In this document: positions 12,681 through 24,300 of the stretch, piece after piece
Layout: the number at the start of each line of letters is the position of its first letter
Position numbering within the stretch: position 1 is the first letter of the stretch
Source: Takifugu bimaculatus
Lineage: Eukaryota; Chordata; Actinopteri; Tetraodontiformes; Tetraodontidae
Direction of reading: 5' to 3'
Length of the DNA: 64,000 bases
Assembly: GCA_004026145.2 (NCBI GenBank)
Contig: CP034980.1
Span: 11,449,649-11,513,648, forward strand
Notes under the pieces: generated by a model
Database searches by the model: none
What the model saw: the letters and a program-made list of their open reading frames with translations, nothing else
Told to the model about the DNA's origin: nothing
Program-made: the position numbers and the translations under genes

Positions 12681-12745
12681 TTCAGATTCAGATCCTTTAT
12701 TTGTCCCACACGGGGAAATTTACAGCGCAACAACAGCAAAAGCAC
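12681..12745 (+). repeat. Interspersed repeat fragment (CTTTATTTGTCCCACACGGG type)
   Basis: The core, CTTTATTTGTCCCACACGGG followed by GAAATTTACA, is a sequence type I recall as highly repeated in fish genomes. The family name is uncertain. Confidence 0.4.
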
Positions 12746-12835
12746 GCAGAAAAAAATAAAATTGGGATAGAAGAGAGAATATACAAAAAAGGATGGATAT
12801 ATAATAATAATAACTGAACCCACAACTCCTCATAT

Positions 12836-12962
12836 GAGATGAACTGGCGACTCACCCAGGGGTGGACCTGCCTTCACCCATTGTGACCCTCCACATGACC
12901 CCATAAGAGATTAAGTGGTTAAGACGACAAGGAAGATGAACAAGGATTGGATTTGCTTGTAG
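12836..12962 (+). repeat. Diverged LINE L2-type 3' tail
   Basis: GAACTGGCGACTCACCCAGG, then GACCTGCCTTCACCC and a terminal AAGTGGTTAAG near GAAGATGAA, follows the order of the common fish L2/SINE tail (GATGAACTGGCGA, then CCTGCCT, then AAGCGGTTA). No coding part remains. Confidence 0.5.
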
Positions 12963-13779
12963 ATATAATAAAGTCATGTAGATTGCTTAAATACAGGCTC
13001 TGTAAAATGTGTTGTCTCATCGTCTGTCAGTATAGGAGACATCAAGTGTGTCTGATGGAGTCAATACATAGTATATAATCTTTTGAGAAAGTTTCTCATC
13101 TTTCCTGATGAGTAAGTTGGGTTGAGCCCTTTTCTTGACCACGTAAACAGGTTTACGCCAAATGCTTTTTAACGTCGATGCTTCACTATTCAGTTACTTT
13201 TTATATTTTGTAAATGTTTGTTGTTGATTTCAGGCCCACTCATTTAACCTCCTGATTTTGTATCCAAGCCCTTTCAGACCTTTTTTTGTCCGACTCTGCC
13301 TTGAGCAAATTACTTATTTTAAGGTTCTTCATACAGAGCTCAGTTGTTTTCTTGAACGTTGCTTTTTGCCTCCATCAACGTAGTTTAACACTGCTGCCCT
13401 CTAAAGGTGTCATTAAATGGACACAAATAGGCCAAATGACTAGCTTAATATCAAGGAAGGAGATAGGGAATAAATAATGTTGCATCAAAGTCAAACATAA
13501 TTTAATAAAAAAATATTTTAGAGAAAGATATTTCCCCCAAATTAGCTAAGCTGAAGAAAACCGTTTTAAAAAAAGAGAAAAGTTCACCGCGCCAGTGTCG
13601 AGGAGCAAAACTGCCCTCAAGCCATCAAATTAAAATAAACCGTCGAAACTAGGAGCGTTCCTCTAAATACCGGGACTATAAAACGTAAAATTCAATAACA
13701 CAGCGGGTACAATTAAGTATGTTTCAATCAATTTTGGATGTTTTAATTACTCCTTGCAACGTCATTTTCAAACACAAAG

Positions 13780-14164
13780 CTCTGTGGGATTGCGGAGCGG
13801 TGGCGCGCGCTGGCGCGCGGCGGCAGCGCTGTTGCCGCGTGTGTCTGAAAGGCGCCTTCATTCCGTCCTCTTGACGTCACGGCGGTCTGTGCGTTGACCC
13901 CTTGTATCCGTTTACCGAAGCGGTGGCGCGCCGGAAAGCTACAGGGGTAGCGAGTAATCAAAACAACGTCAGGGCCCTCATTTAATACCACTCTTTATAT
14001 TTCAACACAAGACGTGGATAGTCCTCTGGAAAAAAAAATTGGACGACGGGTTTGTAAATATTTTTATACGTGCGTTTTGTCCTTTTTTTAAAAATTGGCT
14101 AACAAGCTAACACAGGGCCTAGCTAGCCGCACAGCATAGTTTTCATCTGGAAAAGCATATTAAG
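13780..14164 (+). promoter_or_regulatory. elf2: CpG-rich elf2 promoter and candidate 5' non-coding exon
   Basis: This is the most CpG-dense stretch of the window (GGCGCGCG motifs at 13800-13820 and 13925-13932). It contains a perfect palindromic CRE, TGACGTCA, at 13872-13879. A donor-like AAG/GTATGC at 14164 could end a 5' UTR exon that splices to the coding exon at 15137. The transcription start is not determined. The position just upstream of elf2, with no gene on the other strand, supports a one-directional promoter. Confidence 0.55.
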
Positions 14165-15136
14165 GTATGCAAAGAAGTGAAAACACTTTTTTTGTAATGT
14201 TAGTCACGTAACCAGATAAATTATGCTTTGTACTGATATTCGCGCATGATTACTGCACACTTTGAAAATTTCGTTTAAAATACGTGCTATACTAGTTAGC
14301 AGGCTAACGACACTACTAACTAAATGACTAGTTTTTAGCTGGGGTTTCTCTTAAAGAATGTAAACTGGTGACATGTTCATTGTACTCATTTTGTCACAAA
14401 TGCCCCGAAGTACTTAGCAGGGGTGATATACCGATGTAAAGTGCAGTTTGAAATGATCATTGTGATTAGCTAACTAGCGGTAGCTAGCTAACTGGCTATG
14501 GAGTTTTGAGCTCCAGCGTCTGCAGCGAGTATATGGATGCGCAAACGCTCTCAGGATGTAAACATTAGCCTTGATGGTGAATAGATTGTGCACTTGTCAT
14601 CTCACACGTGCTAGTGGTTCCTGGCGCGACAAAAGTGCTTATTAGCAGTAGTGTGGCGACTTCGTTTCTTTTATTACTTTACAAAAAAAGCCCTTCCTCA
14701 AGGAGGAATCTCCTTTGCCAAAATCAGGGAAGTTTAAGTTGTTTCTCTGTTATGATTGTTCTAAATCCACCACCATTAAGCCCTTTATGACCAGTGTGAA
14801 GAGGCTAGATATGTTTCAGTAGGAAATGATCTAAAACCCAATGAGTGTGGTACTAAATCACACCTGTGCAACCCTTTAGTGAATGCACAGCTGTAAAGCC
14901 CAAGGTTAATGCCCAGTATTTAACTACCCTTATTGTAGTATGGTGTTCTTTATCTGCAGAAATAAGCTCAGCGTTAGACTGGGATAAAGTCATAAGGAGA
15001 GTGGTGCTTAAGGGGATTTCACATGACCTTTTTCCTCCACACAAACACAACAAACTTGAAGAAATTCAGTGCTTGATCATTTCTTTCCTCTTTTGCATCA
15101 GTTTCTACACTGACTGGCTGCGTTTTCTTTTGAAAG
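14165..15136 (+). other. Presumed elf2 5' intron
   Basis: No coding signal. The stretch is rich in short GCTAGC/CTAACTAGC-type motifs around 14290-14500. Open frames at 14608-14790 and 14866-15207 have no family features; the second only reads through into the true exon in another frame. Confidence 0.45.
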
Positions 15137-15138
15137 GA

Positions 15139-15207
15139 ATGAGTGATGACCTCTGTGGTAGTGTCAGATGGTGGAGGGAACCTTGTGGAGTATGTCACCG
15201 TTGTTGA
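15139..15207 (+). promoter_or_regulatory. elf2: Overlapping upstream reading frame at the elf2 start
   Basis: An ATG seven bases before the elf2 start opens a 22-codon frame that overlaps the main frame by +1 and ends at TGA 15205-15207. It lies in the same exon as the main start (acceptor about 15136), so it is in the mRNA if that acceptor is used. Such a frame usually lowers main-frame translation; that effect is inferred. Confidence 0.4.
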
Positions 15208-18200
15208 GGAGTCCCAGCAGGTAAGCACAACATTTTTCAACTTGACATTTATTTCAAGTGTAGGAGACTTATCATTACTGCTATAGCAATAATGCTAATC
15301 ATTCAGATCAGTGCTGTGATTGGTACCTCTTTATCAAACGTGTCCAGTGTGAGCATCAGCCTGCTGAGGAGGAGGAACAGGAGGAAGAAGTTGTTCAGCA
15401 GGAAATCGAGGCAGTGATTGTGGGGGATGACGTTGAAGAAGAGGAGGCCGTGGTGCTACAAGATGAAGGATGTCCAGCAGTGATTGTGGAAGAGGTGCCC
15501 AGTGCCCAGGTGGAGGAGTGCTACTCTGCACAGGTGCTGGTCTATGACGACGAGACGTATCTGATGCAGGATGTAGCTGAAGAGCAGGAGGTGGTGACCG
15601 AAGTGGTAGAGACTGGTAAGAAGCAGTCTTTTGAATTTTGCACCCTCAGCTTGTGATTGTATTCACCTGGAAAACCATCCTGGTTTTTGCTTTCCACATT
15701 TTGTAAAAAGAAAATAATTCAGGCACAAAGATGCAGCTCCATGTATTAAAAGACAGGGATCAGTTAAGTAGCATTTATTCTGATGCAATAACTGATACAC
15801 TATGACAGTTTGGTGAAGTATAATATGTGTCTTCCTCCTTCAAAGTAGTAATATTGATAATATAATGTAATAACGCTGCACTTGTCTGTCAGTCAGGGAG
15901 GCAGAAGGAGGATTTAATGTAGTGGAACAGCTGAAATTCCAAAAGTATGGATGATACAATGATACAGCCTGTCACAGTCAGATATATTTCTCTCTTCTAA
16001 ACTAAAATGTTTGCTTTATTCAACATTTACAATGACAATCTATGTATGTTTCACTTTCTTTTTGCTTTTGAAGTGATAGAATGTGAAAACGGATTTGACC
16101 CCAGTGTTGCAGCTGTTGCCACTTTGACTTACATTTGGTGCATTAGCGGTGTTATTTGTTCTTTTTAAATGGATTTATGTTTTCCGTGCCAGTTGTTAGA
16201 TGTAGCAGTCTATTCAAGAAAAGAGCCCGTTTGTCATCGCGCACACGCGCTGCAGCGCCCTCTGCTGGTAGCAATGGCGCCTTGCTGTGTGAGCAAGTAC
16301 AGGAAACAGGAAGGGAGGAACAGACGGCATCTGTGAAGCCCAAACAAGGAAGTTAACATTTGAAATGAGTTCAGGTTGTAGCGTAGCTTTCATGCGACTT
16401 TAGTCTTTTCTCCCACGGTCAACCTTTGTTGTCGTATACAATGTTTAGGCTGTTCATCGTCTTCAGCTTCGTGGAGTGCTGATTTCTTGCTTCTCTCTTC
16501 TCAGCAGAAATGTCTCAGCATGACATGGTGTGTTTTGACAAAACATTTGAAGCAGCAGAGGCACTTCTCCACATGGAGTCTCCTGGAGCGATGCACAATG
16601 AACGTAGCACAGGTGGGCTCTTCTGTACCCTGAAGAGGGAATATGTGTAATGGCTCCTTTTAAAACTGAACCAGATAGACTGTCTAATGTACTTGGAATA
16701 GCTGTATTTCATTATCTATCTATCTAGATATCTATATCTATATTTAATGGCTTTGGTCCACGTGTCAGTGATCTATCTGGCCAAGATATTGTCGATTATG
16801 AAACCAAACCCAAACATTTGCCTTTTTCGTACCTCAGCAGAGGATGTGATGATGGAGACGGTGGTGGAGGTGTCTACAGAATGCACACCAGTGGAAGAAG
16901 AGAGCTTTCCCATCCCGTCTGAGTGTGAGCCTGCTGGCAAGAAGAGGAGAGGAGGTTAATGTCACTGTGGTACTTCTGTAACACTAAACGCTTTGATGTA
17001 GAGCGATGGGGAATGATCGGGTGTCGTTTTCACAGACTGGTTGGAGCAGATCTCAGCCCCTGAAAATATGAAGTGGTCAAACTCTTAACCTACCTGTGCC
17101 TCTCGTGTAAATAAATCTAATATTTTTGCAGGTGGTCGTAAGCCCAAGATGCACCAGCCTGCTTCCAATGGATCGTTGGACCTGGGTATTAAGAAGCGAC
17201 AGAGAGAAGGCAAAGGTCTGGCCCAGTTCATACCAGCTGCAATGCAAACAAAATAGATATAAAAAGAAAAATATGATGATGGTGCAAATCATGGGTTCAT
17301 TTAAATCTGTGCTGGGATTTTGGGTGGCGCTAATGCGAATCAGCTCTAATAACAGGAATATACGGATATGTTGCTGCTGAGAAACGACAGCACATTTAAA
17401 AAGTCAGAGCACTCAAAGCCAAACGTTGACGGACTTCCTGCCTTTGTTTTGCAGGCAACACCACCTACCTGTGGGAGTTTCTGCTGGAGCTGCTGCAGGA
17501 CAAAAACACCTGTCCCAGGTACATCAAGTGGATGCAGAGGGACAAGGGCATTTTCAAGCTGGTTGACTCCAAAGCTGTGTCCAGACTGTGGGGGAAACAC
17601 AAGAACAAGCCTGACATGAACTATGAGACTATGGGCAGAGCCCTCAGGTGAGTTTCCACAACATCACAAAACGAGTCATTTATGAATGACCTTTATGACT
17701 ATCCTACGTGGAAGTATTCGCCCCTCCCACCTCTACTGGACATGCACCACAGTGGAAGAACACGATATAATGTTTGCAGAAATATGCAGCAAAGGTTTAT
17801 TCTATATAACCAGTGACTGTGACCTTGTCATGTGAGCTAATGCTAATCAAATCTAACCAAATCAATCTTTATTTATATAGCGTCTTATACAATCAAAATT
17901 GTTTCAAGGCACTTTCCAGAATCCCAGGGCCTGACCCCAGACAAGCAAAAACGAAAAAGAAATTGAATTCATCAGCAGTTCAGTTAGTCACATAATGTTT
18001 CTTATTATGCATAGACTTGGAGGGGAGGGGATCCTTCAGATGCTCAGGAGGCACAGTCTCACACGGTTGTCTCCTGTCACATGGGTGTAGATATTACTAC
18101 CAGCGTGGCATCCTTGCCAAGGTCGAGGGTCAGCGGCTGGCGTACCAATTCAAAGAGATGCCCAAGAACATCCGCGTTATTGAGGATGAAGAGGATGGAC

Positions 18201-19689
18201 AGGAGGTGGAGGACAGTGAGAGCGTTGTGTCTGCGCAGCACCTGGTGCAGCAGCAGGGCCTGGGCACCAACTCCCCCACCGTCAGCCAGTCCCAGCCGAC
18301 CTTCGTCACTGTCATCCCCAGCAACGCGGCCAACAGGTCTGTACTCATGCATTAGCCCTGATTCTACAGTCTCATTACAGCAGGGAGGAAAGGAAGCAAA
18401 GTTATTGGAGGGGTCGCAGAAGACAAAGGGCAAACGTTTGACCCTTGAAAAAGGAGACTGTTCAGATCTTTCAAATCTGAGTGTCATGAAATGGACATCA
18501 AATAATTGCAATAGCATCATTGGTTTGACAATTAAACAACAGTTTATTTATTTATACCGTTACTGGCTCTTTTATTTTTGGGCATTTGTCTAAGCTTTTT
18601 ATAGGTAAAGGTGTGACCTTGAAGTGGTGCTCTGTTGACCTTTGGCAGCTGTTGTCATGAGTTCAAGCAAATCAGTATTTCTGCATTTTGGATGGACTCA
18701 AGATTCTGTTTTCTACTCTGATGTTAAATAAAACCTTGAGCACTCTTTGTTTGAGTACCAGAAACATGTTAACATTCCTTGGATCCAGGAAAATAGTATA
18801 TTTCTGAAAGAGCATCTAAAATTGCACAAAAGGAACCAGGCCGATTTCAGGCGTAGAGGTGAATTTTTTTGGCAAGTGTATTCTCATTTTAAAAAAAAAA
18901 TTAATTATAGTTTTAGGGAAATAGCTGGGAGAACGTTGATGGAGTCTTTAGTAGACTGCAGATTTCCATCTCCCCCTGCTCTGTTCCCGGTGGTAGTCCT
19001 TATGCTCGTCTCTAATTCTTATGCTGACAACTGGAGTGTCACTTTTCTTTAAATGTCCTTTCTCACCGTTTGAAGAAGTCCATTTTGATAGACACAAGTC
19101 GCTTACATTAGTTGCACTTTAAACTGGAACTGTTTTCTTTTTACCTCCCAGGCCAGTCCAGGCAATGCCAGTGGTGATGACCAACTCGCTCGGTCAGGTG
19201 ACGTTAAACTCCTCCTCCATCCTCACCACAGGAGTCCCAGTAACGGTAGCCAATGCGTCTGCCAGTGCTCCTCCCAAACTGGTCATCCAGGCTCTCCCTA
19301 CCATGTTGCCGACCAGTTCAAAAGCTGGAGAGAAGATCACCATCATCACCATCCCAGCCAGTCAGCTCGCCACGCTCATGCAGGCCAACTCATCAGGCCA
19401 CATTACACAGCTCATCCAGACAAAACCTGCTACCAGCACTCCCACAGTCCAGCTAACTGGTGGCCGCCCCACACCACAACTCATCCTGGCCAAACCCGCA
19501 GCAGTAGCTCAACATCTGCCCCAGCTTTCTGTCCAGGTTAGCCAGCCCCAGGCCGCCGCTCCCAAAACCCCCTCCCAGCAACCCAAACCCTCCAGCATCC
19601 AGCCTGAAAACGCACAGCCCGAGGCACGGCCTGTGGCCCCGCCCCTTTCCAGTCCAACTACAGCACCAGCAAAACCCTCGTCGTCCTGA
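15146..19689 (+). CDS. elf2: Elf2 (E74-like factor 2), ETS-domain transcription factor, eight coding exons
   Basis: Coding exons are 15146-15220, 15348-15615, 16505-16612, 16838-16954, 17132-17215, 17455-17647, 18091-18336 and 19152-19689 (1629 nt, 542 residues; mammalian ELF2 is about 593). All are GT-AG and in phase. The start MTSVVVSDGG matches the ELF2 (NERF-2) N-terminus. Family blocks follow: SAQVLVYDDETYLMQDVAEE, the EAAEALLHMESP block, ETVVEVSTE, a basic Gly/Arg/Lys stretch (about 185-195, nuclear-localization or AT-hook-like), then the ETS domain (about 218-301). The recognition helix holds MNYETMGRALRYYY with the two DNA-contacting Arg at 279 and 282. The C-terminus is Pro/Ser/Thr/Gln-rich. 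ELF2 binds GGAA sites in the nucleus and is known to partner RUNX1 through N-terminal regions. The N-terminal blocks fit ELF2 better than ELF1 or ELF4, but which fish duplicate (a or b) is not known. Confidence 0.95.
15616..19151 (+). other. elf2 introns 2-7
   Basis: The introns are short (about 180-890 bp). They hold an ATCT microsatellite (about 16716-16742), an interspersed repeat copy (17861-17948) and otherwise AT-rich sequence. An alternative acceptor (NAGNAG) is present at 16501-16507. Confidence 0.6.
17861..17948 (+). repeat. Interspersed repeat copy A (CAATCTTTATTTATATAGCG family)
   Basis: Copy A lies in the elf2 intron after the main ETS exon. Its core, TTTATTTATATAGCGTCTTA and then CCCAGGGCCTGACCCCAGAC, is nearly identical to copy B at 34461-34615 and related to copies at 55092-55149 and 58818-58913. 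The family is common in fish. No coding capacity is visible and its class is not known to me. Confidence 0.75.
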
Positions 19690-19941
19690 GGGCCGTGTGA
19701 GGGCGATTGTGGGGCAGGTACAGGAAGTGACTGTGGACACTGCTGAGGAAGTGCAGAACTATCCCTCCCCAACACAGAACTGCTGTGTGATTGGCTCAGA
19801 TGCCTGTTGTTGGAAACCCTCAAAGGATTAAAGGGACTGTTAACCATGCACACACAACCCCGCAGACACACACATACACACACAAACACAGAGCTCAGAA
19901 GACATGGGCAGCCTTAGATTGTGACATAAAACCCATTTTGT

Positions 19942-19947
19942 AATAAA
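19942..19947 (+). terminator. elf2: elf2 poly(A) signal
   Basis: AATAAA lies 253 bp after the elf2 stop, in an AT-rich context, and is the first canonical signal downstream. Confidence 0.55.
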
Positions 19948-21244
19948 ATGTAATATAAAAAGTCTGACAATACTTTGTTGTAAACAGAAAATGTAAAAAA
20001 ATAATTTTTGATACTTGGCTGATATGTCTCAGTACAGATGGAGGTTTTTTCATCTGTCTCCTTGTCTGTTACAGTCTAAAGGTGTCACAGACTTCTGTTT
20101 TCTCCACAGCACTGATAGATTTTCAACACTTTTCTTTTTTTACTGTTAAAGGGAGTGAAAGGACGTCTGCGTCAAGGATGACTAATAGTGTGTTCCACAG
20201 CTGAAGTATAATATACTTTTCCCTTGTACTATCAGTGTATTGAAGTAGATTTTAATGAAATCTGTATTATATAAAAAACCCCAAAATATGATCAGTATCA
20301 GTGTGAAGTTATTTTATTTTTCTACATTCAAGAAGTGCAGATGTGCTGATATTTAGACAGTCTTATTGGCAACATAAATATTTCAAATCATTTAAATGCT
20401 ATTTTTGTTTAACACCATATGAAAATACATTTATACCGAGAGGAAACCAGGTAAACAGACTAATATTCCAAATAGTTCTGGATCTCGGTGTAATTTAGAT
20501 GAGCAGCGCTGAGGTGCTTAAGTCTCCTGTGGGCTGGTGACTCAAAATATGACACGATGATGATGATGATGATGATTACATAATGACTCATCATTCAGCT
20601 TCCCTCCTGCAGTTGGAACATTTCAGTGTCGTCACTAAACTGCACGTTGCAGGTTTAGGAGGACGAACAAAGCGCACCACATTTACCCACATGTAACGGC
20701 TCCTAATCTTAATTGCAACTTTTGGTTTTATTGTCTGGAAACAGTATTTGCAACCGCGTGGTAACTATGACAACATGAGAGCCCAACCAATCTACAGTAT
20801 GTAGTTTTCATTAGGATACTTTAATGGCAGACATACTTGCACAGTCAAATTTTTTAAAACTGGCAGCTGACTGTTGCATGTTTTTGGCCTGATGATGTTC
20901 ACTGTGATGATGTGCAACTGCGTAAAATAAATATTAGTCAGGAATTCAAAGAAGATTAAAAGTAATTCATTTTTATTTCATATAATAGCTGTCCACCTTT
21001 ACAATGTAGTCATATCAACCACGAATGGTGATTAGTGACTGACTCAGCAGGATTCGTCCTTAGCTACATTGTTACAAGAGTATCACCAAATGATACGAGT
21101 ACAAAGAATAATTTAATGGCATTAACTGATAAAAGTTCACATGTGAACCGAAAACATAAACAACTTTCTTCTTTAGCTGCCAACATTGGGTCAAACATCT
21201 TACCAAGCACGCAAAGCTGTTGTCCGGCAGAGTTAAAAATAATG

Positions 21245-21250
21245 TTTATT
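21245..21250 (-). terminator. noct: Candidate noct poly(A) signal
   Basis: TTTATT on the plus strand reads AATAAA on the minus strand, 143 bp beyond the noct stop. A second one lies at 20972-20977. Which is used is unknown. Confidence 0.4.
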
Positions 21251-21392
21251 ATCTATTATTTGTTCTCCAATCAGGTTTGTGATGCATCAGCTCCATCTCT
21301 GCTAACTGCACCACCTCATATACAGTATTCTAGTTTTGGGTATTTGTTTCAAAACAAGAGACCCTGTAGACAAAGGCTTCCAACTAGCAGTC

Positions 21393-24300
21393 CTACATCA
21401 GCCTATGGGGCTCTTCTCTAAAAGTTATATCACAAAGCAGCGATATGTGATCAGAGGGGTAGTGGTATGAAGGGAGGCGGTCTGGGCCGACCTGCTCCTC
21501 TGTGGGAATGTCTAATAAACCCTCCACACTCAGAGTGTCGCTGGTGTACCATATGTAGTCCAGGGTGCTGCAGGTCTCTCCAGAGGGGCGGATCTTCCAT
21601 GTGGTATAGGCTGGCTCTGTCTGTCTGTCAGAGCTCAGTAGCTTGTATGCCGAGTTCAGGCCCAGGGGGGAGGAGCTAAAGCGCCTGTAAACGTCCTCTG
21701 TGGGCTCCGCATTGAAGTCCCCACATACGATTAGTGGGATACTGCCAGGCGAAGCTTTACAATGGCTGCCATCTTGGGATGTTATGCTCTGTAGCTTTTG
21801 CAGGAAATCGGCGCCCTGTGCACTCCGCAGCCTCTCCCAGCCACTACGGGCCTTCAGGTGGGTGACGGCGACGCACAGCTGCTGCCCTGTCGCTTGGCAG
21901 GACAGCGTCTGCACAATAGCCACCTGGTTGGTCGGCAGCATCATGGCTGACAGTCGCAGATGAGCTGTGGCCTGGAGGGAAAAGCGTGAGCGGCGGAAAA
22001 ACAACGCGCAGCCATCGGGGCCGTTGTTCCGCTCAACATCCAGACAGGGAGACCATGGTTTGGCCAGGAAGGTGCCGTGGTAACCCAGGCTTGCCATGAT
22101 TGGCTGGAATGTGTCATAGTAGTGGTCCACTTCCTGTAGACACAGAATGTCAGGGCGGTAGGTGAGGATCTCCTCCAGAATCAGATACTTCCTCTCCTCC
22201 CAGTTCAGAGCATCCACTGGACATCGGATAAATCCATCCTTCCCCTCACCAAGAGCTGCAAAGGAATTCAGATAATTAAGTTTTTGGTTGTCCTCATCCA
22301 AAGCTCAATGAATCGTGCCACCAGTGTCCTCAAAAAAATGATGGGTATAAACACTGATCGCTACCTTGTGCCAGTATGTTCCACTGCATGATCCGGATAG
22401 ACGGGTCGTGCTTATGGCAAGGCGCCGCGCCGTTGGGAAAGACCAGATCCCTGTGTGGTCGAGCCGGTCGTCTCTGTAAGGCCTCCTCGCATTCTCTGAG
22501 GAGCTGGTCTGGGTCTGTCTCCGTCAGGTTCTGCTCCAGGTCCAGGTCGATTTGACCCAAGGGGGCACTGTTGAGGGACTGGGCCAGTGTTCCAAACAAC
22601 CTGCTGGTGCTGCTGGTGCCACCCATTGCACAAACTAAGGAGGAGAAAAAAGAAAGTTTGGAATAAACACACTGAGGAACTTGAGTTTCTTGCATTAAAA
22701 TGGACAAAGAGCAAGGAAATATCACGTTGCCATTTTCCCTAACCGCCATCGACACAGACGCTGTCAGAGGCCTGAACACACAGTCAAGTCGAGCAGATTC
22801 TATGATTTTTCTATACACAGATTATATTGTACAGGTGCTTCCCTGCCTCTTATCCGGAGGCAGCTGTATTGCACCTCAACCCACCCTGCAAAGGGAAACA
22901 AATGTAACCATCACGCTATGTTATGTTGTAGAACAACATTGTGAGTCTGAAGGACATGAATTTAGCATCCTAGCATGTTTATGACACCGTGGCTCCTCAC
23001 ATGCACATTTGCTGCGGTACACATTGCTGATCAGCTAAATTAGCATTGCACAGTGGTTTGAAAGCACAAGAATAGAAGATCAGGCTACAAGTCATCCAGC
23101 AATAAACCACAGTGAAAACACATACAGTCTCTGTTTAAAATTATTTCTAAAATTATTTCTAGGGAACAGAGAAACCGAAAAAGGAACATGCAGACAGTAT
23201 AACAGCACTATGTGGTTCAATGGAAAATCAACTCATTTTCTGGGAAATCCCCGCGTGGAACAAGTCTTGAGGTCCAGGTCGGTCTGCAGTATTTGCATCT
23301 TACCGACAGCCTCCATGTCTGCTCCAACGCTTTCTGTACAACTGAACCAGTTTCTCTTCGTGCTGTGACTAATCCTCCAGTACCGCTCATCACCCCCCCC
23401 CCCCCCCCCGGGCAACAGAACGACAGGAGAAGGAGCTAGCCTGCCTCAGACGCGAGGACAATAACACAAGTGGACAAGAGGGTGGGACAAGGACACTACA
23501 CACCCAAAAAGCTCCCTTTAATGCTGTTGTAGTCACGGAGACCAAAGATTCTTACACAGGCAAAAACCCTATAAGGACAAAAACAAAGAAGCAAAGAATG
23601 AGGAGTAGATGTCTGAGGGTGCAGGGCTGCAGCCTGCATGCGTGCGCTGGGTGTGTTTCACCTGTACACGCAATCATGTTTCCTAAGAATTAAGTAAGTA
23701 GTTTGATAAGACCAGCAGCTGGCGATGGCGGGGTAATTACATAAAAGCAGATACACAGCTACACAGCTATACAAACACACACACACACCTACACACACAC
23801 ACACAATAAAATGGTTGAGAGATAAAAACTCATTATTTAGCTATTAGGTTTTTGGACGACTAAGACAATGAAACAGCCCAGGATAGAAAAAAAAGGAGAA
23901 AATATAGTATACACCACGTACTAATTCTCTTTTTATAATGAATCCATAATCCTGAAAATATACAATGTATAAAAAAGCTACAAATGTTTAACTACCAGTA
24001 TTTCAATTTAATTCAATACTTTTTCTTTTGTTGTAATAAACCAAACCAAACGACGCTGCCTCCCAACTACGCCGTACTTCCTCTAGCGGCTCCACGAAGA
24101 CCACTGAATATTGGCACTATATTGGGAAAAAAGTGACACACATACTGTTTTCCGAATGTCCACTTCCACCGTTGTCCTTCAACACGAATGAATGGAATAG
24201 CAGCAGAGAGATTTCTGCTGAGGCAGAAATGATGACAAATGCAACTTTCTGACCATTTAGGAATGCTCTTTCACACACTGAGCTCACTAACCTGGCACCA

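Larger units (their letters stand above)
9730..13680. other. mgarp 3' UTR and intergenic DNA before elf2
   Basis: No gene is seen. Possible poly(A) signals for mgarp are AATAAA at about 11537 and at 12224-12229, which would imply a 3' UTR of 1.8-2.5 kb; nearer to the stop no AATAAA is present. A TAA/TTA trinucleotide tract lies at about 12275-12305. Decayed repeat fragments in this stretch are listed separately. Confidence 0.5.
19690..21392. other. Convergent 3' UTR region of elf2 and noct
   Basis: The two genes end tail-to-tail with 1.7 kb between stop codons. A CA-rich stretch (about 19850-19890) and a GAT microsatellite (20556-20577) are present. Reverse-strand AATAAA signals for noct occur at 21245-21250 and 20972-20977. 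Long 3' ends from either gene could overlap the other. Confidence 0.5.

Noticed and set aside
18077..18520. Minus-strand 147-codon frame over elf2 exon 7
   Set aside because: Shadow of a coding exon; no splice sites or domain.
19453..19889. Minus-strand frames over the elf2 last exon
   Set aside because: Shadows of the Pro/Thr/Gln-rich tail.
22330..22818. Longer N-terminus for noct exon 2 starting at 22818
   Set aside because: It reads through the acceptor into intron 1. The spliced exon 1 fits the family better.
23392..23409. Poly-C run as a regulatory element
   Set aside because: A simple homopolymer in the noct intron; no support for function.
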